This document shows positions 1 to 10,910 of a stretch of 64,000 nucleotides of DNA, one piece after another. The notes below the pieces were generated by a model. It ran no database searches, had not been told where the DNA came from, and was given only the letters and a program-made list of their open reading frames with translations. Each line of letters starts with the position of its first letter. The first letter of the stretch is position 1. The position numbers were made by a program, and so were the translations under genes. This DNA is from Thalassia testudinum (lineage: Eukaryota; Streptophyta; Magnoliopsida; Alismatales; Hydrocharitaceae), in assembly GCA_037157565.1 (NCBI GenBank), contig JAZHRO010000012.1, forward strand, positions 3,932,501 to 3,996,500, written 5' to 3'.

Positions 1-244
1 AACTTAGACAAAACATGTTTTAAGCACGAGTGCTTTAATCGTGGAGTTTAATGAACCTTAGGTTAGTTCCTGTAGGCCTTAGAAGTCTTCGTGGCAGACT
101 GAAGCTAAAGCTGGTCAGGTCTAGATCTTGGTTGGTACTTGAGTACCTCTAGGCCTACTATTGGCATTCTAACCTAATATAACAAGAAAAGCACATACCA
201 AAGATCTGAACGCATGGTCTAGAATTTCAGTTAATTCCGTGAGA

Positions 245-282
245 TTTTGCTAAGGGACTAGCAAAAGCTAGGCATGCAGATA
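245..282 (+). promoter_or_regulatory. Pre-PPT hairpin and decayed polypurine tract of B3
   Basis: An 8-bp perfect inverted repeat (arms 245-252 and 259-266, TTTTGCTA / TAGCAAAA) precedes a tract reading CTAGGCATGCAGATA. That tract is a mutated form of the AGGCATGGGGGTA type seen in the other elements. In LTR elements the PPT primes plus-strand DNA synthesis at the edge of the 3' LTR. The loss of the G run is probably later decay. Confidence 0.65.
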
Positions 283-2980
283 AGATGGTAACGTCATCAT
301 CAGCCATATTTAGCATTATTTAGTCATATTCTATCATTAAATGCTCCTACATAACCAACATAGGACTGTAATTCACTACACATCCTTTCTGAGAGATAAA
401 CATGAAAATAGGGGTAAAACTACAGTTTTAATAGCACATTTCAATTGTAGTACAATCATGAGTTTTCTCAAGGTCTATTAAAGGTCAAATGGTCTTAAAT
501 GTCTAAAAAGAGGGTTCGTGCAGACAGAAACGGGTTTTCACGTGGTTTAAGAATTAAATGACTTCTGAAACCCTAAAAACATACCTACTTAATTAACTGA
601 GATTCTAGTTAGGATAAAATTCACCTAAACCCTCTAAAATTCATAGAAAAATATTCTCTAGGGTTTGGCACCCATGATTTGATCATCAGAACCCGTTTTG
701 ACCTAAAATAGAGTCTCAGATGGAAAGTTCCCTAATTTGGGTAACTGTACAATTTACCTAGACAAACTTTGTCAAAACAAAAATCTAACTTCACCATCAG
801 ATTCCTTGGGTCCATATTAGATTTGTACTAAAATTTGGGCCTAATATGAGATCATCTTGACCAAGTTTGCATTTTGCTCCAGTCAAACTCTTTCTATCTC
901 ATTCAGACCCTTACCTTTTTGAATTCCTTGTAAAGTGCCCCCTAACTTCATCATCTCCTTTACATGTAGGTCCTCACGCCATTTGTGGAAGGTTAAACCT
1001 TCACCATCGAGTTTCGAGCGAGGATTTCTCGCTCGATTCTCAATCAATCTCTCCCAAATTTGAACCAAAGATTCCTTCGGAAGTCATCTTCCATTTGAGT
1101 CATTTTTTGGGCTCTAGTTCTTTCCCAAATCCTCATGTGAACCTTTTGAAGGAATGCATGTCAAACATGCATGAGAAACATGGAGTTTGCAAGTTTGTTT
1201 CCAAGCTTGAAACCCCTCCCCTTGGCCTATAAATGGATCCCTGAGGTCTAGCCGACTTCTTTAGCTAGGTTTTGAGCCAAAAATCACCTTTCTTCTCCAA
1301 CTCCAGTCTCCTCCAACCTAAGCTCTGGTGACCGTTCTCCCTTTCATCCTACGGCCAGCCAACGGCCAAATTGGCCAGGCTACAACCCTCTTTGACTTCC
1401 TCTGCCTCTCGACGACCACATCAGAGGTGCCTTAGACCCTTCCTCAATGCCGTCTCTCCCTTCGAAGGTTCGTCTTCCCCATGTTCGACTATCACACTGG
1501 AGTGGGAATCTCTCCCACTTTCGTCCCTAAACTAGGTTCTTTAGGTTCCTCTACTTCCCTACTTCTTTTTCCCTCTCTCTATCTCTCAAAATGACTGCCG
1601 ACCACACGTCTCCCCCTCCATCTTCTTCCGCTTCAGCGAAGCTCCGATGATGCCAAACCACCACTCCACCACAAAAATTGCGTCGCTATCACCTCCATCA
1701 GCTCCATTGTACTCCACTCATCAAAACCCCTCTCTCCATTCGCCTTCCTATCTACCCAAAATAGCCACTGAATAACCCATCTTTTCACGAACATCCCCGT
1801 CACCGTTCGGCCACCACGCACGTCCATCCACCACAAACCCAACAGGAAATCACTCGTTGTGCCTCGGTGATTCTCCTAAACCAATTTAACATGGCTGCAA
1901 GGCCCTATTTCATGTTTCAAGTCATCGCCATCGTGCTCCGCCGCCGTCGTTATCTTCGCCTGTTCTTCATCGTTCTTCAGCCATTCCACACCCAGGTTTC
2001 ATCCCCAGGAGATGCGGATACACTCCAGGCTTCGAAGCAGAGCTTCAAGTAGAAGCTCTGCCTTCAATGGCTACTCCAATCAGTGACACTCCATCCACTA
2101 CTGCCGTGCGAAGACGGTGGGACATTTAGTCCCACCTTAGAAACCAGTGAAGCCACAACGTCAGATATATTGCAAAAGTGAATAACACTTACTACCTCAA
2201 GAACACAAAGGGGGGTGAGGTCCCCCTCTTACCCACTCACTCCTCGCTTGTGGGGCCACAACGTATGCCTGCGCACACCTCGGCTGTGATACAGGCACAC
2301 AACCCTGGTCCTGGGTGCGCGTGTGCTCGTTAAGCCGATAACCTGATACTGTGAAGGGCCTTGGAAGGCGGGAAAGAGGAGAACCCAGAGAGAGAAATGA
2401 GACAGAGCACGGGACAGGGTTGGGTTTTGCTGTATACCCTTCCCAACACTTAGCCCTTTAAGAAAGGTGTTCCCTCTATGTGTGTGAAGAAGAGAAGTAG
2501 AGAAAGTAAAGGCAAGGAAGAAAGAAAGGAGAAGGAAGAGGGCCTATGCATGCAGAGAAAGAAGAACATCAGAAGAAAAATCACAAAGGAGCATTGTAGA
2601 AATGTCTTTTAAGATGTCTGATTGAAAAATCAGACGTCTGATCATATGCTCCTTCATATTAGTTATATTTGAGTAATTGTTCCATGTGTTAGACTAATAA
2701 TTGGTGTTCCAAATCACCATTATTTTGTCTAGATTTCTTTTTATCTCCTCATATACTCATGGCATACATTATATATTAGTGTTTAAGTAATATATTGTGC
2801 TCATTTACATTATTCATTGAGATTAGCATGTGAATTCCATATTTGCTCCCAATGAATGACCTCGGACTTTCATTTCTGATATTCGAGTTATAAATTTTAT
2901 CTGTTGTTCAAGCTATTTTCAAGGATTTATTACTACAACGAATGCATCTTTTAAAACCTCAATCTAGCCCTTCAATATCA
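283..2980 (+). repeat. B3 3' LTR (B family)
   Basis: This is about 2.7 kb matching, by eye, the reverse complement of the B2 LTRs and the solo LTR. The expected first base T appears mutated to A (position 283); the end is ...AATATCA at 2980. A TATA box (TATAAAT) starts at 1228, so transcription would run rightwards. A purine-rich GAAGAAGA-type stretch lies at about 2480-2600 in the transcribed part. The short open frames inside, including 121 codons at 867-1232, have no recognisable domain. Confidence 0.8.
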
Positions 2981-3851
2981 CGGCTGATAAGGGGGAAATA
3001 GGTTCTGAATCATAAGATATGTCAATGTGATCAGGTTGTTGCACACACATGGAAGTCGAGGCTTGACCTCGACGAGAGTGAATGACTAATGGAGGCCTCA
3101 AGGGTGGTCTTAAGGACCTCCTCTCGAGCATGCACCGATGGAGAAGATGAGAGATAGTAGGTGATGGACCCAATCAAGACACCCAAAATATTTTTGGATG
3201 ACTATAGAGGTTTAGGGCGGATGATACCCGTAGATCAAAAACTCGTCCACCTGAGAATTACCTGGGCAGCCAGAAAGGGAGAGTCCTGCAAAGACCCCTA
3301 CACAGTAGAGCATCCCGACGGGTTACAGGGTTTCCCCCACCCAACCTTTCTTGTCACTGAGGGTCCAGGTAGATCAGAATGGTGACTTGACCTCTTAAGT
3401 ATATCAATTTTAAGTTAAGAGCAAAGGCGCTTATGATTTCACTTGAACTTTAAGATGTTTTAGTACAAGGTGACCAAATTTGAAGATTGGTTAACCCAAC
3501 AAGGTGGGTCAACTTCACCTATTTGTCCTTTGAGAAATTTAGGTCCCTCTTTTAGTGTTCAAATGAAATTAAGAGCTTGATTTTAGGATTTGCTTGAATA
3601 GATCAATTCAACCATGGCTTAGGCACACACTATTTGGGAAGGCTAATTCTTAATTAAGAAAGTGTGTCTCTAAAACCCTATCTTGGAAACCCTAATTGAC
3701 TCTTGATTGGTCAATCAAATTTGTCCAAATGTGGTGTCTAGGGCTCAAATAAGAAGGTGATAGCCCTAGACACCTTAAACCCTAAGTAGCCGCACAAATC
3801 AGGGTTGGGATGTTGTCTAGAACGTATCAAATTAGGAAACTTGTGATGGTT
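2981..3851 (-). other. B1 leader, distal part
   Basis: No gene. The stretch matches the B2 leader: 3161-3384 is clearly the counterpart of 47226-47449, and about 3600-3720 of about 47700-47820. It is the untranslated region upstream of the B-family reading frame; the frame itself is cut off by B3 at 2981. The last five bases (TGGTT, 3847-3851) are one copy of the TSD of the solo LTR. Confidence 0.75.
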
Positions 3852-6569
3852 TGATGGCAACACCATCATGAGTCCTAACTAACTCATTTTGACCCAGAAA
3901 AGAGAACAAAAGCTCCTACATAACCAACTGGAGGTCCTAACTCAATGAATATCCATTCTGAGAGAAAAGCAAGAAACTAGGAGTAAAACTACAATTTTAC
4001 ACTTGCAGTACAACAATGGATTTTATCATGGGCTAAACATAGGTCAAATGGTCTTAACAAGATAAAAGGTGGGCTGGTTCAAATAGAAAATGGTTCATGT
4101 GAATTCAAGGAATTAAATGACTTCTTGTAACCCTAAAATAGATCCACTTGATTTGACAAGGTTCTAGATAGGATAAAATTCACCTAAACCCTCTAAAAAT
4201 CATGGAAAAATATCCTCTAGGATTTAGAACCTTTAATTTGGCCCTTGGAACCTATTTTGACCTAAATTGGGGTCACAATCAAATGTTTGCCCTAAATTAG
4301 GTTTTTATGTAAATTACCTAGTCAAACATGGTCAAACCTAAAATCAAGCTTCACCATTGGACTCCTTAGGTTCAAATTAGGTTTGTACCAAAATTTGGAC
4401 CAAAGGGGACTTCACATTGACCTACTTTGCAAACAAGTCCAGCTCAATTACATTTCTACCCCTATCTTCTGAAAACCTCTGTAGAAACCCCCTAGCTTCC
4501 TCATCATTCTTTGCAATTAGGTCCCTCCACCATTATAGCAGAGGGAATCCAACTCCAGCGAGGTTTCAAAGGCAACTCTTTGATCTCTCAGAGAATCCCC
4601 TTCAAAATTGAAAGGGAGATTCTCTGAGAAATCTCCTCCAATGTGAACCCACTGATGAACCCTAATTCCTACCCAATCTCTCATGAGAACACATGAGAGA
4701 TTTGAGTCTCTCTGAGTTTCCATCTTCGGCGACATTGCCGTGCTTGGAAGCTTGGCTTCCAAGCACAAACTCAACCTCCAGGGCCTATATAAGAAGCCCT
4801 AAATCATTTCGCACCTCCTCAGCTTGAAATTGGCCTGAGATACCCCCTAATTCTTCTCTTCCCCCTCTGGTCAACAACCCAGCAAGCTCCAGCAACTCTT
4901 CTCTCTCTCTCGTCACTCTGCCGCAATACCAATGGTAGGGTTCCCTTTATCCCCTTTATCCACATTGCGCCGCACCAGCCGACGTCCCTACAACCCTCTC
5001 ATCGTCGCCGTCCTCCTCCTATTGGGTCCTTCCTCTCCGACGATGGCAGTACGAGCTGGCTGCCTCCTTTGCATCCCCCTTCATCTATCCACATTCAGTT
5101 AAGTCCTCTCTCTCTCCTCATCAGTTTTCTATCATTTATTTCTACAAATACGCCTCAATGCTCGCGAACCACAACCACCTTCTCCACCTCTGGCCAGACC
5201 TCCAGTGAGGTGTTCCCGTCGCTCCATGCCTCCATCCACCTCGCCAACTACCTCACAAGCACCACCACACCTCACTAACCCTAAACCATCATTCCATTCA
5301 CCGTTCCAAGCCCCCAGAATGCCCCCCGAACACACCCACTTTCGCACACACAGGGTGACCTAGGCATGCATGCTCAGGCCACCACACGTCACGCCGACCA
5401 CCGTACCACGTTCACCGTGTTCAGGTGAAGCACCCTACATTTTCTGACGAGGCCACAAGGCCATTTTCTTACTGATAGGGTTTGAGGCCTTCGTCGCCAT
5501 TGACGAAGCATGAAGCTTGCTTGGAAGCTTCACCAAGGACTCCTCGCTCCAAGCAATTAGTCCCAGGTCACGCGAATTCCCTTTGTGCACATCTTCAGCC
5601 CAGCAATTGGCATCGACGCCTTCGCAGCTGCTACAATTAGAGGAGACATCTGCTGCAGGCACTTGCAAAGAAGGTGGGACAACACAGTCTCACCCCAGAA
5701 GTGTAGGAGAGGAGGCAGCGACATAAAGTGCAAAAGTGACAGGGACTTATCGCCTCCTGACCACGGGGTGAGGTCCCACTCGCCCTCACTGCCTCGTCTG
5801 TGACTTACTGCCCGCGGACCTGGCCCTGACCCGTATACTCGACCGATTTATGCACTCCTCGCCCACCACGCACGTCGATGGGCCTGGTCCCAGGCACGCA
5901 TACCTGACCCGATTACCCGAGAAGGCTCTGGGAGAGCGAGCTTAGGAGAGAAAGAAAGAAGAGAGATCGTGGGGCCGGGTAGGGATAGGTTTTGCTCTCG
6001 CAGGTAGGAGAAGAAGAAGAAGCCAAGGAAGGAGAGGGCGGTAGCCAGAGAAGCTAAGGGAGGAGAAGGAAAGGCTGAAGTTAGAAGTAAGGGAAGCCGT
6101 AGAGACAAAAGGAAAGAAAGAAGAAGAAGAAGCCAAAGCTAAAGGCAGAAGGAAATAAAGGCAAGAGAAGGCTACGGCATAAAGAAATTAGAGAAGAAAA
6201 GAAGGAAACTAGACAGATCAAAGACAGAAGATTAGAGACAAAGAAGAGAAGAAGAGAAATAGCACAACACTGTAGCAATCACTAGTTTAAGACGTCTGAT
6301 TCACAAAATCAGACGTACATATTTCTTGTGCTCTTCATATACATTGATATTTTGTAGCCATATTTACATTTCTTGCATTTTAACTCAGATTTTTCATTGC
6401 ATATTATACTCAATTTGAAAGTTGTGCTCTTGATTTTTAAACCCCAATTTGCTCCCTGTGTTCGACCTCGGACTTAAACCTTCGAGTAATAAAATTTATT
6501 TGTTTTCGAGCGATTTCAACTATAGTACGATGCATTGATTTTAAAACATTGATCTCACCTCGTTAAACA
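3852..6569 (+). repeat. Solo LTR of the B family with perfect TSD
   Basis: The unit starts TGATGGCAAC, ends GTTAAACA, and is flanked on both sides by TGGTT (3847-3851 and 6570-6574). No PBS, internal region or PPT is attached, so a complete B element inserted into B1 and was reduced by LTR-LTR recombination. The TATA box is TATATAA at 4786. A GAAGAAGA purine tract occupies about 5950-6270. Four hairpins stand at 4586-4800 (separate entry). The short open frames within it look like chance frames in LTR DNA. Confidence 0.9.
4586..4800 (+). promoter_or_regulatory. Hairpin series around the TATA box of the solo B LTR
   Basis: There are perfect inverted repeats with arms 4586-4597 / 4618-4629 (12 bp), 4675-4685 / 4692-4702 (11 bp) and 4740-4751 / 4755-4766 (12 bp, 3-nt loop). 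A 5-bp stem AGGGC / GCCCT (4780-4784 and 4796-4800) then encloses TATATAA in its loop. All lie within about 200 bp upstream of the presumed transcription start. Function unknown; the arrangement resembles the much longer series in C-family LTRs. Confidence 0.7.
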
Positions 6570-6820
6570 TGGTTATTCTAAGAATAGAATGCAAGTAGCC
6601 TTAATTGATTTTTTTTTTTTAGCCTTTTCAGAATCAGGGGCTTAGGAGAGGGTGGATGGAGCTTACCTGCCCCTGGAGTGTTCTGATGTGTAGTTGATCT
6701 TCTTCCAATGAATCCTTGTCACAGATCACAGTCAAAAGAGATAGAGCAAGTTAGTGCCAAATCAAATATTGCAATCAAGAGATCAAAATTGCACGTTGCT
6801 CCCCGGCAACGGTGCCAAAT
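6570..6820 (-). other. B1 leader, PBS-proximal part
   Basis: This continues the B1 internal region after the solo LTR and corresponds to about 48070-48270 of B2 (shared stretch around 6670-6690, TTACCTGCCCCTGGAGTG). The PBS lies at 6800-6817 and reads on the minus strand TGGCACCGTTGCCGGGGA, one base different from the perfect complement of the plant tRNA-Asp 3' end. Three bases separate it from the LTR. Confidence 0.8.
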
Positions 6821-6979
6821 TGTTAGTCGCTTTGAAATGGGTTTTAAAGTCATTGCATTTTAGTCAGATCGAATCAGTGCTAAAAACAGATAAAATTTAT
6901 ACTCGAATGTCAGAGATGAAGTCTGAGGTCTTTCGCTGGGAGCAAATATGGAATTCACGCGCTAATCTCAAATGATATG
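6821..6979 (-). repeat. B1 5' LTR, fragment 1
   Basis: In element orientation this is the last 159 bp of the LTR (plus-strand start TGTTAGTCGC). It is cut at 6979 by C1; the last five bases ATATG (6975-6979) are the left TSD copy. Confidence 0.85.
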
Positions 6980-9230
6980 TGATTGCACAGTAATCATAGG
7001 TCTTAATTGACCTAAATTAAGCAAAGACTTAGAATAAGTTAGGGTTATTCATGCATGCATACGCATTATCTGTATCTTTACTGCTCTTCTTTAGCTATGC
7101 ATAAAATAATGTTATAATGTGCTGATTAAGTGTATTATGTCGATTGTAGGCAATAAGCAGATCTGGAGCTGGATCTGGAGCAGGATCTGAAGCTAGATCT
7201 GAAATAACGGGAGTTGTGGCAGAGTAGGAGCAGAAGGCCTAGTTTAGATGTAGGAATAATAATGTAAGGGGGTTAAAGGTTTTCTATTCTATTAAGTAGA
7301 AATAAAGCAGTAAAATGTGAAGAGCTTAGGTCCATCCTAGCCCTAAGATAGCCTAGAGACTTCCCCAAGCCTTAGCCACCCTTAGAGTAGGTCACAACAC
7401 CATAGGAAGCCCTAAAACCCTAGTTCCAACCCTTCTCTGGACGTCCAGATAAGTTTTAAGACATCCAGGACCCTTAGCCAACTCCCGCACACTTCAAACC
7501 CACTTCTGCAGTGTTATTGGACGTCCAGACACTTTGTCAGACGTCCAATTTATGCAGAATACCCAAAACAGAACCTGAAATCCTTCCTGACTCTGATTAG
7601 ACGTCTAGACAACAAGTCTGGACTTCTGATTTTTTAGTATAAGATGTCTTATTCTATAATTAGACGTCTGATACTGCTCTCCAATTCCAGTTTTGAGATT
7701 TAAGCCTTGATATAAGATCTCTAGGTCCCTAAACCCAATTCCAACCCCATAGGAACCTAAATTAAGGTGCCCTAACCCTAGTACATCACCTCTAGACCTC
7801 CCTAAGGACCTAATTAGGTCCTCACTAAACCTAATTGACTTGGATCTTAGTCAATTCCATCAGCCTATTCAATTGGACTCATTGAGTCCAATTGAGCCCT
7901 GATCTCAGCACACACTGTCCAATTGGACTCAGTGAGAGTCCAATTGACCTAGACCTGACTTAATTGAGTTGTTTTACTCTCAATTAAGTTTCCACACACC
8001 CAATTAAACTTGTATTAAGTTTAATTGTACTTTACCTTAGTGAATTAGGGTTTATAACCCTAATTTGAGACCTACCTTGACCTAAACCCATTAGAACCCA
8101 ACCTAATCAACCTAGCCACCTAAGTTTCGACCCACACACACCCACACACCCACACACACCATCCACACGAAAATATCTAGCTAGAGTTCTCTAGAACTCT
8201 CTACCATGTGTGGTTGCCTTGGTTGCCAAAAGTAGCAACCAAGAGCCATTCAATTTTTAGATCCACATTTGGTGGATCTAAAAACCACCATCCACCCTCT
8301 CTCTCTCACTCTCCCACGAGTTCCCACCATAGGCCTCTCTAGAGAATTCCATAATTCTCTAGAGAGCTTCCCTTAGGTCTATAAAAAGACCCCTTGGGTG
8401 GCCATTGGCACCCATTCACTCCCTTGGCAATTGCTCTCCATTGGTGCCATTCACGCCACCTCCACTTAGCCATTCACTCCACCTCCACTTAGATAGTTAC
8501 TCCACCTCCACGAGCTCACTACCACCACCATAGAGGACACCATGCCGGGATGCTAGATCAACCCTACCTCTCTCAAAGGGTCGGCCTAAGCTACATTGGC
8601 CACCCCTCATTCTCTTCTCGACCACTCCATGGCCATCGGGGACCACCCCTGAATGCCCTCTTTTCTTCTAGCTCTAGATCATGCTCTTCATAATTTTTAT
8701 TTCTTTCATTTACTGCTTAGTAGAGTAGTCTTAACTTCTCCCCCAATGATGCATGCGAAATCCCCCCCATGATTCTTGTATGCAGTCATTTTCTAGTAGC
8801 TAGATTTCCATTTCAAGCATTTATGTATAAGCTTTCATCTATAGTTCTGTTGCAAACAACTCTCTCACTGAATGAATAAAAAATGTTATATATATATCTG
8901 TCTCCAAGTTATGAAATCACAATGAGCTTATTGATTGCTATCATATTTGCATGATTCAAGTTGCCTGTCTTAATTGTCTATCCATTCTGCAACTGAGCAT
9001 GTCGTAGTTAAATACGTAATAATCACGAACCGATATGCGTCTTTAAATAAAGTAGAGCAGCTTGGAAAAAAATAAAAGATTGATTTTAAAAGGAAAACAA
9101 CGCCTCCCAGAGACGAACGACCGGGACTCAAGTCTCGTTATCTTTAGAAATCAATTTTTGACGAACGTTTTTGCGCGACCATACTACGATTTCTGATGAC
9201 TTTCAAATGCGCGAAAATGGCTCTCCGTCA
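6980..9230 (+). repeat. C1 5' LTR
   Basis: 2251 bp, TGATTGCACAG ... CTCTCCGTCA. TATA box TATAAAAAG begins at 8380. Upstream of it is a dense series of inverted repeats (7436-8391, separate entry). A (TA)n microsatellite at about 8888-8900 is short here and longer in the 3' LTR. Apart from that expansion and scattered substitutions the two LTRs match closely by eye. Confidence 0.93.
7436..8391 (+). promoter_or_regulatory. Palindrome series in the U3 of the C-family LTR
   Basis: Palindromes: 7436-7449, 7598-7607, 7805-7822 (18 bp, perfect). Inverted repeats, arm/arm: 7516-7525/7540-7549; 7833-7840/7849-7856; 7870-7881/7883-7894; 7920-7930/7936-7946; 7958-7968/7979-7989; 8001-8011/8017-8027; 8043-8052/8056-8065; 8183-8189/8194-8200; 8218-8226/8235-8243; 8254-8266/8272-8284 (13 bp); 8335-8348/8353-8366 (14 bp); 8376-8380/8387-8391, whose loop holds the TATA box. 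Between 7805 and 8065 seven units stand almost end to end and over half the bases are in arms. The series recurs in the other C LTRs (starting near 15031, 35290 and 52780). Confidence 0.85.
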
Positions 9231-9232
9231 AA

Positions 9233-9254
9233 TGGCGTTGTTGCTGGGGAGGCA
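9233..9254 (+). promoter_or_regulatory. C1 primer-binding site
   Basis: Two bases after the LTR the sequence reads TGGCGTTGTTGCTGGGGAGG. It is a drifted form of TGGCGCCGTTGCCGGGGA, which is complementary to plant tRNA-Asp and is the Athila-type PBS. The mismatches are C-to-T changes, as expected from ageing of methylated DNA. Confidence 0.8.
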
Positions 9255-10910
9255 ATGTCATTTTTATTGATTTCGATCTTTTACTTATCATTGACAAATC
9301 TGCCTCTACTTCATTTTTGATGTGCAGGAACACGGAAGAAAGATAGGATCTGCGCACACATCGAGCGCGACGAAGAAACTCAGGTGCACATCACATTCTC
9401 TTAGAGTAGGTTTATTTTCTGAACCCTAGAACTAGATCTAGTTCCTGCAATTTCTTTTGTAAAAAAAAAAAAAATATTTTTCTCATTTTCTTGGAAAAGA
9501 AAAAAAAATCAAAAAGAAAAAAATTTTTTTTTTTTTAAATCTAGATTAGGTTTCCTTTTGAATCTAGGTTAGAAAAAAAAATGTGATATTTCCATTTGAA
9601 TCTATTGAAAAATTCCTTTTAAAAAAAATAAAAAAATGGAAAAGATTAAGAAAAAAAGCATTTTTGGTGGAAGGCTTGAATTTCAAATTCAAACCTCTTC
9701 AAAAGCCTTTCCACCACCTTCTGATTTTCGGCCAGATTTCAAATCTCACTTGAAAATTCGATTGCCAAAAAATCTGTTAGCGAAAAATTTAAAAATTTAG
9801 GCAAAACCTTCAATTTCAAACCATATTTCAAATACCACCATTACTTTTAAAAAATTCCAAATATAAAATTTTTAAAAATTCACGAAGTGCATGGGGGTCA
9901 GATTGACCCAGATTCAAAAATTTTCAAATTTCCAAAAGCGATTTCGAGCAATCCACGAATCTATTTTGACTAAAAATAGTGGGGTTGAAAGCTGATCTAA
10001 TTGTATTTATTTTCCATATTTTTCCCAAATTTTTGAAGATCATTTGATACTATTTCAAAGCGAAAAACCGTCTAGGGGTCAACATTCCAAATCTGACCCC
10101 CTGATATTTAAAATTTCCTAAAAATTCGGTTGAAATAGTAAAAATTCCAAAAAAATATTCTATGAAAAACTAATTGAAAAATTAATCTACTCACAAAATT
10201 TCAAATTAATTGGATTCCAATTACTATTAGAGAATCAATATTATTTTTGTGGTCTGTTGAAATAAAGAAAAAACCCTAGAAGTGCATGCAACTTAGGTTG
10301 AACCTTTAGGGTCACAAATAGAGACCACACTTTTGGCTAACCTAGACTTAATCATGTATAGTTAGCCGGTGAGCTTGGTCACCTTGTGGGCCACTCACCA
10401 CAAACCCCACTGAAGAAAACGTGTTAAAAACTAATTTTAAAACACGAAATCAACCCGAGTTCGTTGTCGTACTACTGGATGAGTTTAATCTCTCTTGCCA
10501 AACCTGGTGACTAAGTCTGCGGGGTAGTGTCAAACGACCGTGGCTCGGGGGTCAACGGAACCGGAGGCGTAAGCCAAAGGAAGAACCTTCCCCTTAGTCC
10601 CCTCGTAACCAGACTGGCTGGGTTAGCTTGAGAGGCGGGATTCACGTTTAGTCGGTTGTACGACGAACTTATCTTCAGGAATTGAAATCCCTAACGAAAA
10701 ATCTAGTCACCTAATCTATAAGGACCATTTGATTGACAGGGCCTTAGCCTTGTCCTGCGTGGCTACACCAACCCAGGGGTTGGGCGGTGTATGCACAAAA
10801 GGAGGTCACTTCGACCTCACTTGGTTGGACCTTGGGAGCCACTCCCAAGGAGGCGAGTCACCTCACCCGGACCATCTTCTCGCCCCATTTCTTCTATTTG
10901 CTGAGCCGCA
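9255..10910 (+). other. C1 5' leader, untranslated
   Basis: No gene is seen. A short segment at 9329-9385, kept in C2 (37146-37201), starts after a splice-acceptor-like GATGTGCAG and ends at CAG/GTGCAC, so it could be a small exon. From about 9460 to 10300 the sequence is A- and T-rich with several homopolymer runs. From about 10430 it becomes GC-richer and contains the block shared with family A (10524-10620). Confidence 0.6.
10524..10620 (+). promoter_or_regulatory. Leader block shared by families A and C (C1 copy)
   Basis: This runs from GTAGTGTCAAACGACCG to about AACCAGACTGG. Clear similarity is visible with A1 (26673-26774, minus), A2 (55250-55350, minus) and C2 (38336-38430). The core AGCCAAAGGAAGAACCTTC is nearly unchanged. 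It stands about 290 nt before the first ATG of the C1 frame, the same relative place as in A1 and A2. I infer an RNA signal such as packaging or dimerisation, not a coding region. Confidence 0.65.

Larger units (their letters stand above)
1..2980 (+). mobile_element. B3: 3' end of a plus-strand B-family LTR element (partial)
   Basis: Bases 1-282 are the 3' end of the internal region. Read in reverse complement they match the corresponding part of the complete element B2 (about 43837-44100). They are followed by a PPT and a full LTR. The rest of the element lies left of the window. The element sits inside the internal region of the oppositely oriented B1, because B1 leader sequence starts immediately after 2980. 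The right-hand TSD would be CGGCT (2981-2985); its partner is outside the window. Confidence 0.8.

Noticed and set aside
867..1232. 121-codon frame on the plus strand
   Set aside because: It lies inside the B3 LTR upstream of the TATA box, is not kept in the solo LTR or in B2, and has no domain.
3161..3385. 74-codon frame kept in B1 and corresponding to B2 47226-47449
   Set aside because: It runs antisense to the element and the B2 counterpart is not open in that phase; conservation is better explained by a leader RNA signal.
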